DNA of 64,000 bases from JAJPXI01 sp051867655 (lineage in GTDB: Bacteria > Bacillota > Clostridia > Oscillospirales > Oscillospiraceae): contig JBJDYV010000011.1 of assembly GCA_051867655.1 (NCBI GenBank), forward strand, positions 1 to 64,000, in the 5' to 3' direction. Below are positions 19,370-28,088 of this stretch, one piece after another (position 1 is the first letter of the stretch; each line of letters opens with the position of its first letter). The notes beneath the pieces were generated by a model that did no database searches, was not told where the DNA came from, and was given only the letters and a program-made list of their open reading frames with translations. The position numbers were made by a program, and so were the translations under genes.

Positions 19370-19581
19370 ACCACCGTCAGGCGAACCTGACCGCCCACCT
19401 CCACCACGTCGCCGGGGCGGATCTTCTTGCCCCGCATGGTGCACACTTCGCCGTTGACCAGAACGTCGCCGCACTGGATGGCCTCCTTCGCCATGCCTCC
19501 GGTTTCGCAGACGTTGGCAAATTTCAACAGGGAATCCAGCTTGATGAATTCCGTGGTAATCTGAATGTTCTCTTCCTGCAT
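19366..19581 (-). CDS. yaaA: S4-domain protein YaaA/RlbA
   Basis: A 71-residue single S4 RNA-binding domain (LDSLLKFANVCETGGMAKEA ... GEVCTMRGKKIRPGD). It is the standard gene between dnaN and recF, thought to act in ribosome assembly in Bacillus (rlbA). It overlaps recF by 4 nt and follows dnaN after 1 nt, so all three are cotranslated. Confidence 0.92.
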   Translation of the reverse strand: MQEENIQITTEFIKLDSLLKFANVCETGGMAKEAIQCGDVLVNGEVCTMRGKKIRPGDVVEVGGQVRLTVV

Positions 19582-19582
19582 C

Positions 19583-20695
19583 TTATTCGCCTGCCTTCAG
19601 CCGCACGGGCAGCACCATATAGAGGAAGTTTTCCTCCCCCTCGGCGGGAAGAATGACGCAGGGGGACACGCCGGTCTGCAGCTCCAGGCGCACCCGCTGG
19701 GCGGGGGCGGCCTTCAGAGCGTCCATGAGATAGCGGTTGTTGAAGCCGATTTCCAGACCCTTGCCGTCTCCGGTGATGGGGCAGCGGTCGGCGGCGTCGC
19801 CGATGGCCGTCCGGGTGGAGATGCGCAGGATGCCGTCGTCAAACACGCAGCGCAGGGGGCTTTTGTTGTTTTCGTTGATGATCAGGGAAACGCGGTCGAT
19901 GGTGGTCAGCAGCTCCCGGGTATCTCCCTCCACCTTGATGGAATTGCTGCGGGGGATGGACTGGCGGTAATTCAAAAACTCGCCCTCCAGCCTGCGGGAG
20001 ACCAGCATGGTCGCTCCAATCTGGAACATGATGTGGCGGGCGCCTTGGGTCACAGTGGCCAACTCTTCGCAGTCGGCGCAGATTTTTTCCACCTCTCCCA
20101 GAGCTGAGCCGGGCACGACGAAGGAGAAGGTGTCGCCTCCCACCTTGCGCTCGATGGACTCCCGGCGCAGAGCGAGACGGTAGCCGTCCACGGAGACAAT
20201 GGTGAGATCGTTTTCACCGATTTCGAACAGGGAGCCGGTATGCACCGGGCGGCTTTCATTGTCGGACACGGCAAACAGGGTCTGTCCGATCATGGACTTC
20301 AGGTTTTTCTGCATGATGTTGAAGGCGTTTTCCTGGTCCACGGAGGGCAGCTCGGGGAATTCTTCCGGGTCGATTCCCATAATATTGAATTCAGACATCC
20401 CGCACTTGATGTTGACCATGCAGCCGTCCGCGCTGAAGGAGACGATGTCGTCGGGCAGCTTGCGGATGATCTCGCCGAACAGGCGGGCGGAGAGAACCAG
20501 GCTGCCCTTGCGCTCCACCTGGGCGGGAACCTCGGTACGGATACCGGTTTCCAGGTTGTAGCCGGTCAGCCGCAGATGATCTCCCGCTTCCAGCAGGATC
20601 CCTTCCAGGGCGGGAATGGAGCTTTTTGGGGACACCGCCCGGGCTGTGATGGAGATGGCGGACTGAAGCAGAGCCTTTTCACAGGAAAATTTCAT
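19583..20695 (-). CDS. dnaN: DNA polymerase III sliding clamp
   Basis: A 370-residue beta clamp made of three repeated clamp domains; the N-terminal MKFSCEKALLQSAI and the C-terminal YMVLPVRL match the family. It tethers the replicative polymerase and is recruited via clamp-binding motifs. Adjacent to dnaA and yaaA in the canonical order. Nothing unusual. Confidence 0.97.
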   Translation of the reverse strand: MKFSCEKALLQSAISITARAVSPKSSIPALEGILLEAGDHLRLTGYNLETGIRTEVPAQVERKGSLVLSARLFGEIIRKLPDDIVSFSADGCMVNIKCGMSEFNIMGIDPEEFPELPSVDQENAFNIMQKNLKSMIGQTLFAVSDNESRPVHTGSLFEIGENDLTIVSVDGYRLALRRESIERKVGGDTFSFVVPGSALGEVEKICADCEELATVTQGARHIMFQIGATMLVSRRLEGEFLNYRQSIPRSNSIKVEGDTRELLTTIDRVSLIINENNKSPLRCVFDDGILRISTRTAIGDAADRCPITGDGKGLEIGFNNRYLMDALKAAPAQRVRLELQTGVSPCVILPAEGEENFLYMVLPVRLKAGE

Positions 20696-20925
20696 CGTGT
20701 TTCTTCCTTTCTCTCGCTTCTCCCGTAGGGAGGAGAGGATGTTAATATAGCAGTCTGTCGTAGGGGGTGTGGAAAGGTGGAAAAAGGGTCAAAAGCCAGA
20801 AAAGACGGGAATTTCCACGTCCACAGGGGATGTGGAACATTTTTCTTGTTATCCACATTCTAAAAACCATAGAAAAAATTATCCACCAATCACAATTCAC
20901 ATTTCCACAAAAACCGGTGGAAAGG
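20696..20925. other. dnaN-dnaA intergenic origin region with DnaA boxes
   Basis: A perfect DnaA box TTATCCACA lies at 20849-20857 and a near-perfect TTATCCACC at 20879-20887; weaker relatives occur near 20768, 20776, 20830, 20901 and 20915 on both strands. Together with the AT-rich region on the other side of dnaA (22255-22430) this fits the bipartite oriC layout of Firmicutes. The exact unwinding element is not fixed. Confidence 0.75.
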
Positions 20926-22242
20926 CTATTCGTATTGGGCGTTGATGTTGGCTTTGATATCCTTCACGATCTCGGTCAGATCCGCGTCGTCCTTCATCCG
21001 CTCCTCCACCCGTTTGATGGCATGGAGAACGGTGGTGTGATCCCGGTTGCCGAATTCCTGGCCGATGTCGTTCAGGGACAGATTGGTCTGGGAGCGGATC
21101 AGGTACATGGCCACCTGGCGGGCCACGGCGGTATCCTTGACCCGGCTTTGCCCACGCAGGGCGGAGTCTTCGATCCCATAGAACTTGCAGACCTCTTTGA
21201 TGATCACGTCGGCGGAGGGGAGAATGTCGCTCTTGTCCTTGAACATATCCCGCACGGCCCGGACCACGGTGGAGGAATCCACATCGTTGCCTTCCAGTTC
21301 CCGCAGGGCCATGATTTTGTTGACGGTGCCCTCAATCTGGCGGACGTTGGCGGTGATGTTTTCCGCGATGTATTGCAGTACGGGCTCGGGCAGCTCCACT
21401 CCCATGCGGATGGCTTTGTTTTTGATGATTGCCACCCGCGTCTCATAGTCGGGGGGCTGGATGTCTACCAGCAGGCCCCATTCAAAGCGGGTCTTCAAAC
21501 GGTCCTCCAGACGCATCATCTCTTTGGGCGGACGGTCGGAGGTGAAGACAATCTGCTTTTTGGCTTCATAGAGGGTGTTGAAGGTGTGAAACATCTCTTC
21601 CTGGGAGGAGTCGCGGCCGGCGATGAACTGGACGTCATCCATCAGGAAAATATCGGCGCCCCGGTACTTTTCCCGGAACTCCTGGTTGCGGCCTTCCCGG
21701 ATCGCCTGGATCATCTCGTTGGTGAAGGTGTCGCCCTTGATGTACACGATGCGGTAGTCGGGGTGGTTTCTGTGGATCGTGTGGGCGATGGCGTAGAGCA
21801 GGTGAGTTTTACCCAGGCCGGATTCGCCGTAAATGAACAGAGGGTTGTAGCTTTTGCCCGGGGCGTCGGCCACCTGGCGTGCGGCGGCGTGGGCAAACTT
21901 ATTGGAGGAGCCGACCACAAAGCGCTCAAAGGTATACTCCTCCGTGCCGGGAAGAAAATCACTGTCGTGGTCTTCACTCGAGTAGGAGGACAGTTCTTCT
22001 TCACCCAAAACCAATACTTCAAAGTCAGCGGAAAACAGCTCCCGGAGGGCTTTCTGCACAGCGGGGAGGTACCGCTGACGGATCACATCACGGTTGAGCG
22101 CATCGGGGGAACAGATGACGAAGCGGTTTTCCTCCAGCGCAATGGCTCTGACGTCGTCAAACCAGGTTTTAATGGTGGTGGGGGTCATCTCTTCCTCCAG
22201 CAGGGAGAGCACTTTTGTCCACACCGCGGCGGCAGAATTCAT
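20926..22242 (-). CDS. dnaA: Chromosomal replication initiator DnaA
   Basis: A 438-residue AAA+ initiator. Walker A is GESGLGKTHL (from residue 139), Walker B FLMDDVQF, and the DNA-binding domain IV ends with the signature FGNRDHTTVLHAIKRVEERM. ATG 22242 is chosen because the GTG four codons earlier lies inside the AGAAGG ribosome binding site. It marks the replication origin and is the first gene of the - strand replication operon. Confidence 0.97.
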   Translation of the reverse strand: MNSAAAVWTKVLSLLEEEMTPTTIKTWFDDVRAIALEENRFVICSPDALNRDVIRQRYLPAVQKALRELFSADFEVLVLGEEELSSYSSEDHDSDFLPGTEEYTFERFVVGSSNKFAHAAARQVADAPGKSYNPLFIYGESGLGKTHLLYAIAHTIHRNHPDYRIVYIKGDTFTNEMIQAIREGRNQEFREKYRGADIFLMDDVQFIAGRDSSQEEMFHTFNTLYEAKKQIVFTSDRPPKEMMRLEDRLKTRFEWGLLVDIQPPDYETRVAIIKNKAIRMGVELPEPVLQYIAENITANVRQIEGTVNKIMALRELEGNDVDSSTVVRAVRDMFKDKSDILPSADVIIKEVCKFYGIEDSALRGQSRVKDTAVARQVAMYLIRSQTNLSLNDIGQEFGNRDHTTVLHAIKRVEERMKDDADLTEIVKDIKANINAQYE

Positions 22243-22262
22243 AAGCTGCGGCACCTTCTTTC

Positions 22263-22293
22263 GGTATAGTATATTGAATCAATATATTATACC
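22263..22293. repeat. 31-bp palindrome over the dnaA promoter
   Basis: GGTATAGTATATTG and its inverted complement meet at the centre (about 22278), with one mismatch per arm. It covers the dnaA -10 box and start point, so it may be an operator, an easily melted element, or a hairpin at the transcript start. Confidence 0.65.
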
Positions 22294-22314
22294 ATTTTTA
22301 CGCTCTGCAATCAA
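22286..22314 (-). promoter_or_regulatory. dnaA promoter
   Basis: On the - strand, -35 TTGATT (22309-22314), 17-nt spacer, -10 TATAAT (22286-22291). The AT-rich 22255-22430 interval between dnaA and the rpmH promoter holds no gene. Confidence 0.75.
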
Positions 22315-22428
22315 TTGTTTTTCACCGATACATTTAATAAAAGAATATCCAGTTTGTGATGCTTTTTGATATGTTCCACAAGATGTTGTGCCGCAAGAGA
22401 AAGAAGAGAAAAAGTGAGGAAAATACAG

Positions 22429-22458
22429 TTGACATTTTTACAGTATGTAAGGTATAAT
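22429..22458 (+). promoter_or_regulatory. rpmH promoter
   Basis: Consensus TTGACA (22429-22434), 18-nt spacer, TATAAT (22453-22458), about 100 nt upstream of rpmH. It faces away from dnaA, as expected at a Firmicute origin. Confidence 0.85.
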
Positions 22459-22563
22459 AGCAGTCACGCCGAAAACCGGCGCAGTTTTTTGAAAACCGCA
22501 GCGTTTTTTCGCTGTTGTGGACGGGCGGCACTGCCGCCACGACTGTACAGGAGGTGTACAAGC

Positions 22564-22698
22564 ATGGTTCGTACCTATCAGCCCAAGAAGCGTCAGCGCT
22601 CCAAGGAGCACGGCTTTCGCAAGCGCATGGCCACCGCAAACGGCCGCAAGGTTCTGGCCCGCCGCCGCGCGAAGGGCCGCGCCCGTCTCACCCATTGA
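22564..22698 (+). CDS. rpmH: 50S ribosomal protein L34
   Basis: A 44-residue, very basic L34 (MVRTYQPKKRQRSKEHGFRK ... GRARLTH). AGGAGG precedes the ATG. It lies immediately upstream of rnpA, the almost universal pair at the origin. Too small to be missed as chance: every family residue block is present. Confidence 0.97.
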   Translation: MVRTYQPKKRQRSKEHGFRKRMATANGRKVLARRRAKGRARLTH

Positions 22699-22776
22699 GC
22701 CGGCTGAAACTGAACAGTCCAAACCCATAGGGGCGGAGGGAATTTTCCCCCGCCCTTGCGTTGCATGGAGGAAAAC

Positions 22777-23130
22777 ATGAAATTCACGGTCTCTTTGAAG
22801 CAGAATCATGTGTTCCGCCGTCTTTACGCAAAGGGAAAGAACCAGGTGACCCCCCACCTGGCTCTTTACGCGCGCAAAAACGGGGGAAAGGTCAGCCGTC
22901 TGGGCATTACGGTGAGCACCAAGCTGGGTCATGCCGTGGTGCGCAACCGGGTGCGCCGCCGCTTACGGGAGGTCTACCGCATTCACGAGAGCCAGTTTCT
23001 GCCGGGCTATGACATCGTGGCTGTGGCCCGGGTGCGCGCGGTCTATGCCCGTTTTGACGAGCTGGAACGCTCCTTTTTGAAAGCGGCCCGGGCTTTGAAC
23101 CTGCTGCGCCGGGAAGGAGACGAGCCATGA
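22777..23130 (+). CDS. rnpA: Ribonuclease P protein component
   Basis: A 117-residue RnpA, the protein subunit that helps the RNase P RNA mature tRNA 5' ends. The RNR motif is RNRVRRRLREVYR. ATG 22777 is preferred for its GGAGG; an earlier in-frame ATG at 22756 precedes that site. It overlaps yidD by 4 nt (ATGA). Confidence 0.95.
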   Translation: MKFTVSLKQNHVFRRLYAKGKNQVTPHLALYARKNGGKVSRLGITVSTKLGHAVVRNRVRRRLREVYRIHESQFLPGYDIVAVARVRAVYARFDELERSFLKAARALNLLRREGDEP

Positions 23131-23345
23131 AGCGCCTCATGCTTTGGCTGATCGATTTTTACCGCAAAGGCATTTCTCCTCTGCGGCCGCCGTGCTGCCG
23201 GTTTATTCCCACCTGTTCGGAGTACGCCATGCAGGCCATTGAACGGTACGGCACCTGGAAGGGGGGCTGGCTGGCTCTGCGCCGGCTGCTGAAATGCCAT
23301 CCCTTCCACCGGCAGAAGACCATCGAGTACGACCCGGTACCATAA
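23127..23345 (+). CDS. yidD: Membrane protein insertion efficiency factor YidD
   Basis: A 72-residue YidD with the conserved Cys-rich core (CCRFIPTCSEYAMQAIERYG) and an amphipathic N-terminus. It assists YidC-dependent insertion at the membrane. Lies between rnpA and yidC in the standard order. Confidence 0.95.
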   Translation: MKRLMLWLIDFYRKGISPLRPPCCRFIPTCSEYAMQAIERYGTWKGGWLALRRLLKCHPFHRQKTIEYDPVP

Positions 23346-23396
23346 AGCAAGGAAAAAAGCGGCAGACAAAGCTGCTTGAATACCAGGAGGTTTCCA

Positions 23397-24809
23397 ATGA
23401 GTTTCAGTCAAATTATTTTAACTCCTTTTTCCTGGCTGCTGACCTTCTTCCATGATACGTTTGGCAACTATGGTATTGCACTGATCCTGTTCGCCATCAT
23501 CGTCAAGGCAATCCTGTTCCCCTTCTCCCTGAAGGGCAAGCGCAGCATGATCCAGATGAACATGATCCAGGGCAAAGTACAGCAGATCCAGAAGCAGTAC
23601 GCCAATAACCGGGAAAAGATGAATGAGGAAACCCAGAAGCTGTACGCCAAGGAGAACGTCAACCCCATGAGCGGCTGCCTCTGGTCCTTCATCCCCCTGC
23701 TGATCCTGTGGCCCCTGTATGCCATTATTCGCCGTCCGATCTATTACATGATGGGTCAGACGCAGGAGAGCATTCAGGCCATTACCGACGCACTGCATTA
23801 CACCGCCTCGGGCAGCACCGCCTACAGCGAGCTGTATATGGCCAGTATGATGAACAGCGGGAACCTTTCGTCCCTGCAGGCCGCCGTCGACGGCGTGTCC
23901 GCCGGTCTGGGCGATAAGCTGTTCATTATGAATTTCAAATTTCTCGGCCTGGACCTGTCCACCATCGCCCAGTGGAAAATATGGGCATTTGATGAATATA
24001 ACTGGGGAACTATCGGTCTGTTCCTGCTGCCCATCATCTCCGCCTGTCTGGGTCTGTTGATGTCCTGGGTTTCCCAGAAGACCAACGCCATGAACAACCA
24101 GCAGGCCAACCAGAAGATGAATTCGCAGATGAGAACCATGATGCTGATCACTCCTCTGATCTCTCTGTGGATCGGCTATGCCATGCCCGCCGGCCTGTGC
24201 GTGTACTGGATCATCAACAATATTCTGTCCATCGTGCAGGAAATCATCTGCGGCAAGATGCTGAAAAAGGACTATGAAAAAGCCGCCGCCGCCCGGGCCG
24301 AACAGGAGCGCAAGGAAAAGGAAGAGGAAAAGCAAAAGAAGCGGGAAGCCGCTGAGCGCCGCGCCAGGGCCATTGAAGAGGCCAAGAACAACAAGGGAAA
24401 GAAGAAGCAGCCCGCTCCGAAGCCGGAGAAAAAGAAGGACCGCACCACGGATGTGGGCCGGATCGGAATGCGCCCCTATGCCCGCGGCCGCTGCTATGAC
24501 CCCGACCGCTACGGCGGCGTGACCCCCTATCAGGACCCCGGCGCCCCCATTGACGAGGAGGCCGTGGCGGCGGCGCTGGCCGCCAAGGGCGTTTTGCCGG
24601 AGGAAGAGACTGCTGCCGAGCCTGTCACCGAGGCACCCGCGGAGGTGGCCGAGGTGAGTCAGGCCGAAGAGACCGTGACCGAGACGCAGCCGGAGCAGAC
24701 GGAGGAAACTGCCCCTGAGCTTCCCGAAGCCGGCGAAGCTGAGGAAGCGGATGAGCCCGGGGAGGAAGAGCCCGAATCCGCGGAAGAAGACGGGCAAAGC
24801 GAAGAATAA
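23397..24809 (+). CDS. yidC: YidC/Oxa1 membrane protein insertase
   Basis: A 470-residue insertase with hydrophobic segments at about 10-35, 95-120, 195-220 and two further C-terminal helices (IISACLGLLMSWVSQ and MPAGLCVYWIINNILS). It lacks an SpoIIIJ-type lipobox at the N-terminus. The last 170 residues are a charged cytoplasmic tail: first Lys/Arg-rich (KKRE, KKKQ), then Glu-rich, longer than in Bacillus. Positive tails aid ribosome or YidD contact. ATG 23397 follows AGGAGG. It is followed by khpB. Confidence 0.94.
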   Translation: MSFSQIILTPFSWLLTFFHDTFGNYGIALILFAIIVKAILFPFSLKGKRSMIQMNMIQGKVQQIQKQYANNREKMNEETQKLYAKENVNPMSGCLWSFIPLLILWPLYAIIRRPIYYMMGQTQESIQAITDALHYTASGSTAYSELYMASMMNSGNLSSLQAAVDGVSAGLGDKLFIMNFKFLGLDLSTIAQWKIWAFDEYNWGTIGLFLLPIISACLGLLMSWVSQKTNAMNNQQANQKMNSQMRTMMLITPLISLWIGYAMPAGLCVYWIINNILSIVQEIICGKMLKKDYEKAAAARAEQERKEKEEEKQKKREAAERRARAIEEAKNNKGKKKQPAPKPEKKKDRTTDVGRIGMRPYARGRCYDPDRYGGVTPYQDPGAPIDEEAVAAALAAKGVLPEEETAAEPVTEAPAEVAEVSQAEETVTETQPEQTEETAPELPEAGEAEEADEPGEEEPESAEEDGQSEE

Positions 24810-24832
24810 CCGCAGGAAGGAAGAAATCCAAC

Positions 24833-25588
24833 ATGCTGAAATATCTTGATACCACCGGACGCAATGAGGAAGAAGCCATTGCTGCCGCGCTGGCGCAGCT
24901 GCAGCTGGACCGGGACGACGTATCAGTGGAGATCCTGGAGCGGGCCAAATCGGGCTTTCTGGGCATCGGCAGCTGTCCCGCCAAGGTGCGGGTGACCTAT
25001 GAAGTCCCCGACGAGGTACTCCCGGAAGAGCCCGCCCCCACCCCTGTGGTGGAGGAGCCGGTCCCTGTTGAGGAGGAGAAACCCGCCGCTCCCGCCGCCG
25101 AAGTCGAAAAGGAAGAACCCGTCGCCCCCGCCGGAGACGAAAAGGCCGAGAAGATCATTGCGTTCCTGTCCGGACTGATGGAGCACATGGACGTAAAAGC
25201 CACCCCCTCGGTGGAGCGCACCGAGGAGGGAATCTATCGGGTCAATCTGGAGGGCGAGAACCTGGGCGCCATCATCGGCCGCCGGGGTGAGACCCTGGAC
25301 GCCATCCAGCAGCTGACCAGCTACTCCGTCAACCGCGGCGCGTCCAAGCGGGTGCGCATCCAGGTGGACGCCGAGCACTACCGGGCCAAGCGGGAGGAAT
25401 CCCTGATCCGTCTGGCTAACCGGGTAGCCGACAAGGTGGTCAAGTACCACCGCAATGTGACCCTGGAGCCCATGAACGCCTATGAGCGCCATGTGATCCA
25501 TACGGCTCTGCAGGACTATCCCGGTGTGACCACCTATTCCACCGGTGTGGAGCCCAACCGCCGCACGGTCGTGGCCTACGAGAAGTAA
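24833..25588 (+). CDS. khpB: RNA-binding protein KhpB (Jag)
   Basis: A 251-residue Jag/EloR protein: N-terminal Jag_N (about 1-50), a Pro/Glu-rich linker (65-105), a KH domain with the GXXG loop in AIIGRRGETLDAI, and an R3H domain near NAYERHVIHTALQ. It forms an RNA-binding complex with KhpA and influences cell elongation. Its place directly after yidC is canonical. A strong terminator ends the operon. Confidence 0.94.
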   Translation: MLKYLDTTGRNEEEAIAAALAQLQLDRDDVSVEILERAKSGFLGIGSCPAKVRVTYEVPDEVLPEEPAPTPVVEEPVPVEEEKPAAPAAEVEKEEPVAPAGDEKAEKIIAFLSGLMEHMDVKATPSVERTEEGIYRVNLEGENLGAIIGRRGETLDAIQQLTSYSVNRGASKRVRIQVDAEHYRAKREESLIRLANRVADKVVKYHRNVTLEPMNAYERHVIHTALQDYPGVTTYSTGVEPNRRTVVAYEK

Positions 25589-25598
25589 TGAACGCCGG

Positions 25599-25634
25599 AC
25601 AGGGGCGGGACGGACGGTCCCGCCCCTGTTTTTC
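25599..25634 (+). terminator. Terminator after khpB
   Basis: 13-bp stem ACAGGGGCGGGAC (25599-25611) with 25617-25629, followed by TTTTT. Confidence 0.92.
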
Positions 25635-25648
25635 ATAAGGAGAACATC

Positions 25649-26929
25649 ATGAACACTCCTCTCTATGACGCCCTGACCTCTTTTGCGGAAACCGGTCCTC
25701 TGCGCCTGCACATGCCCGGCCACAAGGGGAAGGGTCTGCCCGGCTGGGAACGGCTGCCCAGTGTGGATTTTACCGAGCTGCCCCCCACAGGGAACCTGTA
25801 CGAGCCCGGCGGCGCCATCGGCCGTGCCGAGGAACTTTGGGCGGCCGCCTTCGGCATGCAGGAATGTCTGTTTCTCACCTGCGGCTCTACCCAGGGCATC
25901 CACACGGCTCTGACCCTGGCCTGTCCCGTGGGATCCGCTCTCCTGGTGGATCGAAACTGCCACCGTTCGGTCTACCACGCCATGGCTCTGCTGGATCTGG
26001 TGCCGGTCTATCTGATGGAGAAGACTCCCCAGGCGGTGGAAAAGTTTCTGGAAGGCGGCCCAAAAATCAAAACGGTTTGTATCACATCGCCGGATTATTA
26101 CGGAAGGTTATACGATGTAGCGGGGATTGCGGCGGTTTGTCACCGGTTTGGTGCAAAACTTGTGGTGGACGGCGCCCACGGTGCCCATCTGCCCTTTTTG
26201 GGGATCGAACACTACCGGGACGCCGATCTGGTGGTCTGCTCCGCCCACAAGACCCTGCCCGCTTTGGGGCAGGCGGCCCTGCTCTTTTCCGGGGGTGCCT
26301 TTACCGGAGACGACCTGCGCCGGGCGGCGTCCATCCACGGCACATCCAGCCCCTCCTATCCCATCATGGCCTCCATGGATCTGGCAAGGGCCTGGATTGA
26401 GAGCGAGGAAGGGCAGGCTTGTTATCGGAAAACCAGTGACAGGGTCAAACAGCTGCGCGCGCGCTTTCCCACTCTGCGGGGGGAAAACCTGGACCCGGGC
26501 CGGCTGACACTGCGGGTGAAGAACGGTTTTGCCGTGCAGCGAACCCTTCAGGAGAAGGGCATCTGGCCGGAGATGGCCGACAGCGGACATGTGGTGTTTA
26601 TTCTGACCGGGGCGGACGACAGCCGTGACCTGGATCGTCTGGAACAGGCGCTGGAGGCGCTGGAGTTGGAGGAGGACGACACGCCGTACCCGCTTCCGCC
26701 GGACCCTGAGATCGCCCTGCGGCCCCGGCAGGCCCTGTTTGCCCCGGCGCAGTCCCTGCCCCTGGACCAGTGCGCGGGCAGAATCTCCGGGGAGCAGATC
26801 GCGCCTTATCCGCCCGGCGTTCCCGTAGTCGCTCCGGGAGAGGTCATTTCAAAAAAACATCTCGCATATTTGAAGAAGATCGGTTATAATATGGGGAAGG
26901 AAGTTCGTATACTCCTTGTCTCGCTTTAA
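25649..26929 (+). CDS. Orn/Lys/Arg decarboxylase-family protein (YaaO-like)
   Basis: A 426-residue PLP enzyme of the ornithine/lysine/arginine decarboxylase fold. The signature HMPGHKGKG is near residue 22, the Asp that grips PLP is in VDGAHGAH, and the Schiff-base lysine is in SAHKTLPALGQAA. The C-terminal domain is shortened compared with inducible decarboxylases, as in Bacillus YaaO/SpeA. Which amino acid it uses cannot be told. It starts the yaaO-darA-holB-ricT block. In Bacillus a tmk gene lies between yaaO and yaaQ; it is missing here. Confidence 0.82.
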   Translation: MNTPLYDALTSFAETGPLRLHMPGHKGKGLPGWERLPSVDFTELPPTGNLYEPGGAIGRAEELWAAAFGMQECLFLTCGSTQGIHTALTLACPVGSALLVDRNCHRSVYHAMALLDLVPVYLMEKTPQAVEKFLEGGPKIKTVCITSPDYYGRLYDVAGIAAVCHRFGAKLVVDGAHGAHLPFLGIEHYRDADLVVCSAHKTLPALGQAALLFSGGAFTGDDLRRAASIHGTSSPSYPIMASMDLARAWIESEEGQACYRKTSDRVKQLRARFPTLRGENLDPGRLTLRVKNGFAVQRTLQEKGIWPEMADSGHVVFILTGADDSRDLDRLEQALEALELEEDDTPYPLPPDPEIALRPRQALFAPAQSLPLDQCAGRISGEQIAPYPPGVPVVAPGEVISKKHLAYLKKIGYNMGKEVRILLVSL

Positions 26930-26942
26930 GGAGGGGGATTTT

Positions 26943-27266
26943 GTGAAACTGGTTCTTGCCATCATCAACCATGACGACGCCAATACCGTGATCCAAAACC
27001 TGACCAAACACGGATTTTCCTCGACCAAGCTGGCGACCACCGGCGGCTTTCTGATGTCGGGCAACGTGACCATCCTCATCGGTGTGGATGAGGAAAAGGT
27101 ACAGGACGTCATCGATATCATCCGGGAGCACTCCCACAGCCGCAAGCAGATGATTCCCACGACCACCGAAATGGGCTACGGCTACTATCCCAGTATGCCG
27201 GTGGAGGTCACCGTGGGCGGCGCCACCATCTTTGTGGTGGACATCGAACGCTTCGAGCGCGTATGA
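26943..27266 (+). CDS. darA: Cyclic-di-AMP receptor DarA (PstA/YaaQ)
   Basis: A 107-residue PII-like c-di-AMP binding protein. KLVLAIINHDDANTVIQNL and the T-loop stretch TKLATTGGFLMSGNVT match the family; the effector pathway is still unclear in general. The start is GTG 26943, set by GGAGGGGG; a longer ATG frame at 26916 lies in the previous gene. The stop overlaps holB. Confidence 0.9.
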   Translation: MKLVLAIINHDDANTVIQNLTKHGFSSTKLATTGGFLMSGNVTILIGVDEEKVQDVIDIIREHSHSRKQMIPTTTEMGYGYYPSMPVEVTVGGATIFVVDIERFERV

Positions 27267-28069
27267 TGGATCTGTCCCGGCTCCCCGTTGGGGAAGGAGT
27301 GCGCCGCCGGCTGGAGAACTCGCTGAACCGCCTTTCCCATGCGTACATTATCAGCGGCCCTCCCGAAAGCGGCGCAAGCACCCTGGCTGACCTTCTGGCG
27401 GCGGCCTATGTCTGCTCCGGAACGGGGGACAGGCCCTGCGGTGTTTGTCCCGGCTGCCGGAAAGCGAAAGGGAACATTCACCCCGACATCATCCGCCTGA
27501 CCGTGCCCGAGGGCAAGCGGAACATCACCGTGGAACAGGTGCGCCAGCTGCGCGCCGACGCCTATGTCCGCCCGAATGAGGCCTACCGGAAGGTCTTTCT
27601 CATCGAAAACGCCCAGGCCATGAACGACAGCGCCCAGAATGCCCTGTTGAAGGTGTTGGAGGACGGGCCGGATTACCTGTCTTTCCTGCTGCTGGCGGAA
27701 AACTCCCAGCAGCTTCTGCCCACCATCCGCTCCCGGTGCGAGACCCTTTCTCTGGTCCCCCGGCCGGGGGAGGACACGCCCGAACCGGACGAGGAGCTTC
27801 GGCAAATGGCGGCCGAACTGGCCGGTCTGTTGACGGCGGGCGAGGAACGGGCTCTGGTGGAGTATACCGTTGGGCTTGAGAGCAAAAAATGGAATCAGGA
27901 CACTCTGCTGGCCTTTCTGGACGCGGTGGAGGCCGCTTTGCACACGACACTGCTGCAGGATCCCGCGCGGGTGCTTCCCTTGATGGAACGCCTGAAACAG
28001 ATACGCCGGGCGGTCCCGTTTCACGTGGGGACCGGCCATCTGCTCGGCTGGCTGGCGGCAGGATCGTAA
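27263..28069 (+). CDS. holB: DNA polymerase III subunit delta'
   Basis: A 268-residue clamp-loader subunit. It has a degenerate Walker A (GPPESGASTLADL, Lys replaced), as is normal for delta', four zinc-binding cysteines (VCSGTGDRPCGVCPGC) and the arginine-finger SRC motif (IRSRCE). With DnaX and HolA it loads the DnaN clamp. ATG 27263 overlaps darA by 4 nt; ATG 27266 is equally possible. In the same order as in Bacillus (yaaQ, holB, yaaT). Confidence 0.93.
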   Translation: MMDLSRLPVGEGVRRRLENSLNRLSHAYIISGPPESGASTLADLLAAAYVCSGTGDRPCGVCPGCRKAKGNIHPDIIRLTVPEGKRNITVEQVRQLRADAYVRPNEAYRKVFLIENAQAMNDSAQNALLKVLEDGPDYLSFLLLAENSQQLLPTIRSRCETLSLVPRPGEDTPEPDEELRQMAAELAGLLTAGEERALVEYTVGLESKKWNQDTLLAFLDAVEAALHTTLLQDPARVLPLMERLKQIRRAVPFHVGTGHLLGWLAAGS

Positions 28070-28088
28070 TACATCGGAGGAACAAACC

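Noticed and set aside
27263..27268. Frameshift at the darA/holB junction
   Set aside because: The ATGATGG overlap is normal translational coupling; both proteins are full length.
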